Assembly (NCBI GenBank): GCA_050943255.1
Contig: JBMNOV010000083.1
Span: 1-5,846, forward strand
Source of the DNA: UBA4844 sp050943255
GTDB lineage: Bacteria; Bacillota; Syntrophomonadia; Syntrophomonadales; Syntrophomonadaceae
Length of the DNA stretch: 5,846 nucleotides
Reading direction: 5' to 3'
Each line of letters opens with the position of its first letter. Position 1 is the first letter of the stretch. Positions 1-4,453 of the stretch are shown here, piece by piece. The notes beneath the pieces were generated by a model. That model was given only the letters and a program-made list of their open reading frames with translations, was not told where the DNA came from and made no database searches. The translations under genes and the position numbers were made by a program.

Positions 1-494
1 AGGACTACTCCAAAAGGAATCGATTCTCCTGCCGATATTGTCTGATTTTCGTAGTCTGCATCTCCCTGCTTGATTTCATAATGAATCGCATAAGAGTCAT
101 AGAAGCTTCCAAGTCCATCCTTAGATGGCTCTGTATATCTGCTATCCTGAACGCAGGCTTCCTGTGAAATCTGCGTCAGCACATCCGACATAAACAGCTT
201 GATTGCATCATCAGATACATCATCCATGATTTCAACTGTGATACCTACCTGCTTTGGATCATTGGTGCCGGAGATCTGCAGGTCTTTAACAAATCCATAG
301 GTCTGTGCGTCATCCGAAAGATTTTCAATAACATCATCCGAAATCTGATTAAAGTCAATGTCTATTACCTGATTCGCTCCAATCGTCACCGACAGCGGAT
401 CCTGTAGTGCAGTATGGTATTTCGGCTTGCATGCCGTCATGGAAAGGCTGGCAAATACAGTCAGTATAATAATTAATTGTTTTTTCTTCATCAT
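1..494 (-). CDS. Putative lipoprotein, function unknown (C-terminus outside window)
   Basis: Reading from 494 towards position 1 gives 164 uninterrupted codons plus two bases; the gene leaves the window before any stop. The N-terminus is MMKKKQ, then a hydrophobic stretch (residues 7-17), then L-S-M-T-A-C with the lipobox Cys at residue 22. This is a plausible signal peptidase II site, so the mature protein should be lipid-anchored on the outer face of the membrane. The mature part is acidic and has no internal repeat I can see; it includes the stretches VIDIDFNQISDD, VGITVEIMDD and FYDSYAIHYE. I do not recognise a family. The codon just before the start is an in-frame TAA, so the start cannot lie further upstream. 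The second codon is also ATG (491), an alternative start. No Shine-Dalgarno is visible, and the terminator of the preceding gene ends about 9 bases before the start. The gene is therefore either expressed by read-through or weakly translated. The lipoprotein call is fairly sure; the role is unknown. Confidence 0.8.
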   Translation of the reverse strand, partial: MMKKKQLIIILTVFASLSMTACKPKYHTALQDPLSVTIGANQVIDIDFNQISDDVIENLSDDAQTYGFVKDLQISGTNDPKQVGITVEIMDDVSDDAIKLFMSDVLTQISQEACVQDSRYTEPSKDGLGSFYDSYAIHYEIKQGDADYENQTISAGESIPFGVV

Positions 495-503
495 TTAGAA
501 TTT

Positions 504-540
504 AAAAAAAGGGAGTGGGAATCGCTTCCCTCTCCCTTTT
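504..540 (-). terminator. Intrinsic terminator after the wall-binding repeat gene
   Basis: AAAAGGGAG (507-515) pairs with CTCCCTTTT (532-540). After a T/T mismatch, GGGAA (517-521) pairs with TTCCC (526-530) around the loop TCGC. Read on the minus strand, the GC-rich stem runs straight into seven T residues (510-504), the classic Rho-independent layout, 19 bases after the stop codon at 559. The stem also has a short T tract in the plus direction, but no plus-strand gene needs it. Confidence 0.9.
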
Positions 541-558
541 AAAAGGCAATCACAAAGA

Positions 559-2145
559 TTACTTCTCTACGTAGTAAACAGTATCGCTACCCTCTACAAC
601 AGCGCCAACTTCCTTGTAATCATCATTGCCCTTCTTGCCAGTGTAAAGCTTGTCACCAGCATAAGTTACATGACCATTCTTATCAGTCCAGTAGTAAACG
701 TCGTTGTTATCCTTCTTGTTCTTTACATTAGTCTGACGAGTACCAGAAGTATTAACAAGAACCTTACCCTTTACATCAGCACCATCATCATAGTACTGAA
801 CAGTTGTCGGATGATTCTCGTCATCGATTACACCATAGTTAGATGTATCATTATCAGCCTTAAGTACAACACCGTTAGCGCAGTACTTCTTGATCTTGGA
901 AACATAGCCGTTCTCAGCAAGACCATTAGACTTGAAGTACATCTGATATGTATCATCGTCAAACTCAACATTTACATAGCCAGTCTTACGAGATCCATCA
1001 TGCTCCTCATCATTGGAGTAATAATAGAACTTATTAGTACCGAAGCTAAACTTTGCGAAATCATCACCGTTCATATCAGTGAAATCATCGTCATTAGCAT
1101 TCTTTCTTGTGTACTTAGCATTTGAATCGCCAGTCTCAGCTACGATGCCATAGAGCATACGACCATTCTCATCAAATACATAGTTCTTGCCCTTAACCTT
1201 CTTTACGCCGTTAGTAAACAGCTTTCCGGAAGACTGAGCCCACCACCATGAGTACTCATCATCATCATAATCCTTCTTGATGTAGTTCTCATCTGGAACA
1301 GCCCAAATCCACTGATTCTTACGAGCAGAACCATCGCCGTTAACATAGATGATATTGTTAGAAGCAACATCTGTAAGGTCACGAGTGAAAGTCTTAGTAG
1401 CAGAAGACCAATCCTCAACCATACGACCATACTCATCGAAGTAATAAGTAGCACCATTGATGGTCTTCTTCTTATTCTTCTGAACCTTTCCATTGCCATC
1501 TACATAGAACCAGTAGGTATCGTTGTCGTTGTCCTTGGTCTCTACGTTATCAGTATTAACTGTAAGCTGAACCCAACCAGTCTGAGCAGAACCATCGTTC
1601 CAACCGCCGAAATAGTACTGGTTCTCAGTTGTAGCCCAGTCATCATCAGACGGATTCTTAATGCTAAGACCATCAGCATCTACGAAGCCGTAAAGCATCT
1701 TGCCATCAGCATCAAATGCATACTTCTTGCCATTAATTGTCTTAATGTCAGAAGTTGTAAGCTTAGCCTCATCGCCCTTATCTCTGTAAGCCTTACCGTC
1801 AGCTCCGAAATAGAACCATCTGTACTCAGCCTCATTGTCATCATTGTCATCTGTGTCAAGAGCAACCCACTGATTTGTTACCATAGCGCCATCAGCGTTT
1901 ACATAGTAATAATCATCGTCGTCCTCGATCAGCTGATCGGTAGCCATGTTTCCATCCTCACCAAGATAGAACCAATAGTCGCCGGACTTACGCCAAGCAT
2001 CAGAAATAGCATTTCCCTCATTATCAAGGTACTGCCATGCTCCAGTGGAGTTATCCCAGCCTGCAGCGAATACTACAGCGGATGCTCCGAGAGCGAGTAA
2101 AGCGGTTGCAGAAAGAGCTGCAACTAATTTTGTCTGCTTTCTCAT
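559..2145 (-). CDS. Secreted cell-wall-binding (choline-binding-type) repeat protein
   Basis: This 528-residue protein starts MRKQTK, followed by a hydrophobic core and an Ala-rich cleavage region (AVVFAAGW, about residues 24-31), a typical Sec signal peptide. The rest consists of aromatic/glycine repeats related to cell-wall/choline-binding repeats (Pfam CW_binding_1 type), e.g. GAWQYLDNEGN, YWFYLGEDGNM and YWFYVDGNGK. No enzymatic domain and no LPXTG sorting motif is present, so binding should be non-covalent. A longer block of 88-92 residues recurs three times, each containing K-x-x-x-G-x-x-Y-x-F-D-x-x-G-(K/R)-M (residues 135, 227 and 316). Acidic clusters precede many aromatic strands. 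The start at 2145 is preferred over the upstream in-frame ATG at 2172 because AAAGGAG lies 10 bases before it and the longer form would put a charged extension before the signal peptide. From memory, similar repeat-only proteins are common in Lachnospiraceae. The ligand (choline, teichoic acid or other glycan) is not determined. Confidence 0.9.
   Translation of the reverse strand: MRKQTKLVAALSATALLALGASAVVFAAGWDNSTGAWQYLDNEGNAISDAWRKSGDYWFYLGEDGNMATDQLIEDDDDYYYVNADGAMVTNQWVALDTDDNDDNEAEYRWFYFGADGKAYRDKGDEAKLTTSDIKTINGKKYAFDADGKMLYGFVDADGLSIKNPSDDDWATTENQYYFGGWNDGSAQTGWVQLTVNTDNVETKDNDNDTYWFYVDGNGKVQKNKKKTINGATYYFDEYGRMVEDWSSATKTFTRDLTDVASNNIIYVNGDGSARKNQWIWAVPDENYIKKDYDDDEYSWWWAQSSGKLFTNGVKKVKGKNYVFDENGRMLYGIVAETGDSNAKYTRKNANDDDFTDMNGDDFAKFSFGTNKFYYYSNDEEHDGSRKTGYVNVEFDDDTYQMYFKSNGLAENGYVSKIKKYCANGVVLKADNDTSNYGVIDDENHPTTVQYYDDGADVKGKVLVNTSGTRQTNVKNKKDNNDVYYWTDKNGHVTYAGDKLYTGKKGNDDYKEVGAVVEGSDTVYYVEK
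1141..1743 (-). repeat. Three copies of a ~90-residue supermodule inside the wall-binding protein
   Basis: A conserved block starting K-(T)-(I/V)-x-G-x-x-Y and continuing F-D-x-x-G-(K/R)-M appears at 1743-1681, 1467-1408 and 1200-1141. Its glycines are 92 and then 88 residues apart. Copies 1 and 3 continue L-Y-G-(F/I)-V; copy 2 continues V-E-D-W. The regions between copies also correspond: an acidic cluster, a (W/Y)-F-Y strand and a G-K turn. This suggests duplication of a multi-repeat unit rather than of single 20-residue repeats. Confidence 0.75.
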
Positions 2146-2155
2146 AATAAATGCA

Positions 2156-2162
2156 CTCCTTT
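2156..2162 (-). promoter_or_regulatory. Ribosome-binding site deciding the wall-binding gene start
   Basis: On the minus strand AAAGGAG (2162-2156) lies 10 bases before the ATG at 2145. This site is inside the reading frame of the longer alternative starting at 2172, which itself has no Shine-Dalgarno. That supports the shorter protein. Confidence 0.8.
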
Positions 2163-2172
2163 TTTGATTCAT

Positions 2173-2190
2173 GGATTTCTTATAAAATCC
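2173..2190 (-). promoter_or_regulatory. Hairpin in the 5' leader of the wall-binding gene
   Basis: The minus strand reads GGATTT (2190-2185), TATAAG, AAATCC (2178-2173), a perfect 6-bp stem with a 6-base loop. It lies in the predicted leader about 10 bases upstream of the Shine-Dalgarno. It may stabilise the mRNA 5' end or modulate translation. The AAATCC arm could instead pair with a distant copy of the complementary sequence at 2382-2393. Confidence 0.5.
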
Positions 2191-2203
2191 AAGTTACGTT
2201 GCG

Positions 2204-2232
2204 ATTATACTCTCCGTTGATGCAATATTCAA
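2204..2232 (-). promoter_or_regulatory. Proximal sigma-A promoter (P1) of the wall-binding gene
   Basis: On the minus strand the -35 is TTGAAT (2232-2227) and the -10 is a perfect TATAAT (2209-2204), separated by exactly 17 bases. Predicted transcription start is near 2197, giving a leader of about 50 nt before the ATG at 2145. This is the best promoter in the window and fits a highly expressed surface protein. Confidence 0.75.
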
Positions 2233-2302
2233 GTCCTTTTAGTTCAAACGACCCGAATACGCGACGGATGTACGATTACAAGTATAATTCGCTTCGCTAC
2301 GT

Positions 2303-2340
2303 GTTATATAATAACCTGCTCGGATGAAGTTGTACATAAC
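2303..2340. promoter_or_regulatory. Paired operator-like palindromes upstream of P1
   Basis: GTTAT-ATA-ATAAC at 2303-2315 is a perfect dyad. GTTGTACATAAC at 2329-2340 resembles it and is an imperfect dyad; the two centres are about 25 bases apart. A further palindrome, GTCCGGAC, lies at 2344-2351. They sit between the two putative promoters and could bind a regulator. No known operator is recognised. Confidence 0.35.
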
Positions 2341-2363
2341 AAAGTCCGGACAAATTATTACGT

Positions 2364-2400
2364 AATTCTTAAGGACAAAATTAAGAAATCCATAAGAATT
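2364..2400 (-). promoter_or_regulatory. Overlapping hairpins at the start of the putative P2 transcript
   Basis: AATTCTTA (2364-2371) can pair with TAAGAATT (2393-2400). Alternatively TTCTTAA (2366-2372) pairs with TTAAGAA (2381-2387) around an 8-base loop. The two pairings share one arm and exclude each other. The outer one would lie at the very 5' end of a transcript from P2. The stems are AT-rich and short. Confidence 0.4.
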
Positions 2401-2407
2401 AATTTTG

Positions 2408-2435
2408 ATTATACTCATTACTTTCCGGAAATCAA
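2408..2435 (-). promoter_or_regulatory. Distal sigma-A promoter candidate (P2) of the wall-binding gene
   Basis: On the minus strand the -35 is TTGATT (2435-2430) and the -10 is a perfect TATAAT (2413-2408), 16 bases apart. The 10-base block GAGTATAATC is identical to the one at P1. Predicted start is near 2401, giving a leader of about 255 nt before the ATG at 2145. Confidence 0.55.
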
Positions 2436-2468
2436 GCTTTTTTACCTTAAAAAAACCTTACAAGCCCG

Positions 2469-2511
2469 ATTCAGCCCGGATTTTACCTGAATTTTGCCTC
2501 ATTCTACCTGA
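2469..2511. repeat. Four phased 10-11-nt degenerate direct repeats
   Basis: Plus strand units are ATTCAGCCCGG (2469-2479), ATTTTACCTGA (2480-2490), ATTTTGCCTC (2491-2500) and ATTCTACCTGA (2501-2511). Units 2 and 4 differ at one base. The 10-11-base period matches one helical turn. The units lie just downstream of the ligase-like gene and upstream of P2. Confidence 0.6.
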
Positions 2512-2537
2512 CTCTTAGCTTTTTAGCTAATATCAGG
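2507..2537 (-). terminator. Hairpin after the ligase-like gene, possible weak terminator
   Basis: CCTGA (2507-2511) pairs with TCAGG (2533-2537), and TTAGCT (2515-2520) pairs with AGCTAA (2525-2530) around TTTT, with a small internal loop. It begins 22 bases after the stop at 2560. No T tract follows on the minus strand, so it is not a canonical intrinsic terminator and may instead be an mRNA 3'-end structure. The next T run, at about 2449-2455, has no clear stem before it. Confidence 0.35.
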
Positions 2538-2559
2538 CCCGTGTTTAGATCAAACTGGT

Positions 2560-4281
2560 TTAATTCTGCCTGCATATATTAAGCCCAATGAATGTAAGAA
2601 TCATAAAGACTGGTGTAACTAACGGTACGGCTATATTTATGAGTGCCTGTGCCGCATAGGCGATTATCATAAAGCCTGCGGCGTAGGCATAGGCATCCGC
2701 GCTTGTGCGCTGTGCTCTTTTATGCAGTAAGGTACGGATACAGGTCACAAGATATGCAATGTAAGCGGCGAGTCCTGTAATACCGATCGTCAGAAGGTAC
2801 TGGAGGTATTCATTATGTGCGCTGTCAAACATACCATAGTAACTATCCGCCATTTTTTGGAAGAAGTTGTCCATGGTGATCATATAATAGGTGTCCGGTC
2901 CATAGCCGAAAAGCTTCATTCGCAGGTCTGCCTTAGTAAGGAAAAACTGTATGGCAAGCTTCCAGTTGAGACCTCGGCCCGTGCCCCAGTCATCGTCAAA
3001 GTAAAACATATTTTTGTATGGTGTCCAGAACTCCGGATTCCGCCCGGAATTACAGTCAATAAATGCCAAAATGACACCGATGACGCCCAGAATCAAGATG
3101 CCTGCCCAAATCCTGCGGGCAATGCGGTATCCCTTACGATCTGCTGCATTCGCAGATCTATCTGCAGCTGCTTCTATCGATTTTGCCTGCATACCGCCAT
3201 CTGCTCCATGGTTTCTGCGATACTCCCGAAATAATACAATGGCAAGTGCAATCCAGACCAGAATTACTATAAGAGTTGTGATCGAGAGGGAGCCGATCTT
3301 AAGCATCGCACTGCTGTAATATGCATCGTCCGCGGTTGTAGGGATGTCCGAGATCATAAGGTAACCGCTGATTTTCATCGCCGTAAGCGCTGTAGCCGCA
3401 GCAACCGCGTACCTCTGGATCCAGTCTCTCCTCCGCCAGAAAACAAAGGGCATGAAGCCAAAAAGCGCAGCATAGGCAAGCATGGCATTGTCGCTTAATC
3501 CCATGATACAGCCGAAATTTCCAAGGACCATGGTAATAACATTGATCGCAGTCGCGATTCTACCCCTCTCGGTGATAAAGAGCACTGTGGCGATCGCCAG
3601 GATGATGGCAGTCATAGCGGTATAGGAGTTGATATTTCCGATGCTCGACGTAAAGCGGATCATGTTGATCTCTTTATTTGGCACATCATCAAAGAAATGC
3701 ATGAGGTTCATTTTAAAATAGTCTGTCATGCCCCACGCGCATATGAGTGAGCCCGCGATTTCAAAGGCTTTGATATGCCATGCCCGGAACTGATAGAGGC
3801 GGCTGATAAGGATATAATCCGCGTAAAATAAAAGCCATAAAAATACGCCCTGATAGCGTCCCTGGTTTCCCCACCAGGTTTCATACGGATAGCCTGACAG
3901 CGCCATGGAGATCAGGTAAATCAGGATAAGGATGGTAAAGGCAATGTCAAATCCGGAGAGCGTCTTTATAAGCCTCGAGGGCTTCAGTCCGGAAAGGAAG
4001 GCTTTGACTGTTCCGCCAGATGCTTTGGTAAAATCAGAGATTACAAACGCAAGTCCTGTCAATGCCATAAGCGCGAGCATAACGATCGTCCCATGCCAGA
4101 AAAACTCAAATCTTGCTTCAAGGATGTCATAATAGTAATCCCTGAAGTACAGTGGAAATATCACAAGCATGATCAGGATATACACAGAAAGGATCAGACC
4201 TGCGGCTTCTCTAAATATGTTTTGTGATTCCCGGGACGCTTTGGCATCTCCCGGATAATTGTTTTGCTTTGCCTTACTCAT
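2560..4281 (-). CDS. O-antigen ligase / Wzy polymerase superfamily membrane protein
   Basis: This is a 573-residue polytopic membrane protein with about 12 hydrophobic segments (e.g. residues 25-45, 64-83, 111-130, 146-161, 218-236, 243-260, 333-352, 392-409, 494-515 and 532-570). The Wzy_C-type signature is D-S-A-H-N-E-Y-L-Q-Y-L (486-496) followed by G-I-T-G-L. Before it come T-G-R-G-L-N-W-K (434-441) and F-G-Y-G-P-D-T-Y (458-465) in a long loop of residues 411-490, which should be extracytoplasmic. Earlier G-N-Q-G-R-Y-Q-G (138-145) and S-S-I-G-N-I-N-S-Y (212-220) also fit the family. Members join lipid-linked glycans, either polymerising repeats or transferring them to an acceptor; which one cannot be decided here. 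The basic segment at 353-390 looks cytoplasmic. The ATG at 4281 has AAGGTG (4292-4287) 5 bases upstream. The neighbouring LCP gene supports a wall-glycopolymer role. Length exceeds many bacterial homologues, mainly through the N-terminus and the 353-390 linker. Confidence 0.88.
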   Translation of the reverse strand: MSKAKQNNYPGDAKASRESQNIFREAAGLILSVYILIMLVIFPLYFRDYYYDILEARFEFFWHGTIVMLALMALTGLAFVISDFTKASGGTVKAFLSGLKPSRLIKTLSGFDIAFTILILIYLISMALSGYPYETWWGNQGRYQGVFLWLLFYADYILISRLYQFRAWHIKAFEIAGSLICAWGMTDYFKMNLMHFFDDVPNKEINMIRFTSSIGNINSYTAMTAIILAIATVLFITERGRIATAINVITMVLGNFGCIMGLSDNAMLAYAALFGFMPFVFWRRRDWIQRYAVAAATALTAMKISGYLMISDIPTTADDAYYSSAMLKIGSLSITTLIVILVWIALAIVLFREYRRNHGADGGMQAKSIEAAADRSANAADRKGYRIARRIWAGILILGVIGVILAFIDCNSGRNPEFWTPYKNMFYFDDDWGTGRGLNWKLAIQFFLTKADLRMKLFGYGPDTYYMITMDNFFQKMADSYYGMFDSAHNEYLQYLLTIGITGLAAYIAYLVTCIRTLLHKRAQRTSADAYAYAAGFMIIAYAAQALINIAVPLVTPVFMILTFIGLNICRQN

Positions 4282-4331
4282 TTTGTCACCTTATTTTTAA
4301 TAGTTACATGCATCGTTTTTTACATCGCCAT

Positions 4332-4374
4332 AAAAAGGAGCCGTCAGACTACCTTTGTTCGTCTGACGGCTCCT
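4332..4374 (-). terminator. Strong intrinsic terminator after the LCP gene
   Basis: AGGAGCCGTCAGAC (4336-4349) pairs perfectly over 14 bp with GTCTGACGGCTCCT (4361-4374), with an 11-base loop. On the minus strand it is followed by a run of five T (4336-4332). It lies about 80 bases after the LCP stop and about 50 bases before the ligase-like start, so the two genes are probably separate units or linked only by read-through. No convincing promoter is seen in the short gap that follows. Confidence 0.93.
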
Positions 4375-4425
4375 ATAGTTCCTTACAGACTCGATCGCTG
4401 CCTGTTGTTTCGCCTTACTTCATTT

Positions 4426-4443
4426 CTTATCTTATCTTATCTT
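4426..4443. repeat. CTTAT pentanucleotide repeat in the LCP 3' untranslated region
   Basis: Three exact tandem CTTAT units (4426-4440) plus a partial CTT lie 10 bases past the LCP stop codon, outside any coding frame. This is a short simple repeat that could vary in copy number by slippage. Confidence 0.7.
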
Positions 4444-4453
4444 CGTATTTTCC

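Larger units (their letters stand above)
2171..2393. repeat. 12-bp perfect inverted repeat bracketing the P1 promoter region
   Basis: ATGGATTTCTTA at 2171-2182 is the exact reverse complement of TAAGAAATCCAT at 2382-2393. The arms enclose P1 and most of the sequence up to P2. No flanking target duplication is visible, so a mobile-element origin is not supported. In a transcript from P2 the arms could pair near the ribosome-binding region. Confidence 0.6.

Noticed and set aside
670..1125. Plus-strand open frame of 151 codons inside the wall-binding gene
   Set aside because: It is a shadow of the repetitive gene on the other strand. Its Ile/Val-rich product reflects reverse-complemented Asp/Asn/Tyr codons, and no start signals are present.
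1203..1865. Minus-strand alternative-frame ORFs inside the wall-binding gene
   Set aside because: Met/Leu/Arg/Ser-rich products come from the shifted frame of GAT/GAC-rich repeats and have no independent start signal.
2146..2172. Nine-codon longer start for the wall-binding protein at 2172
   Set aside because: A good Shine-Dalgarno lies inside this extension, at proper distance from the ATG at 2145. The longer form has none and would disturb the signal peptide.
2171..2393. MITE or small mobile element bounded by the 12-bp inverted repeat
   Set aside because: There is no target-site duplication, the arms do not extend beyond 12 bp, and the interior holds the gene's own promoter.
2469..2511. 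CRISPR-like repeat array
   Set aside because: Units are 10-11 bp, contiguous, degenerate and lack spacers.
2815..3319. Two overlapping plus-strand open frames within the ligase-like gene
   Set aside because: They lie wholly antisense to a clearly coding membrane protein and show no recognisable domain or ribosome-binding site.
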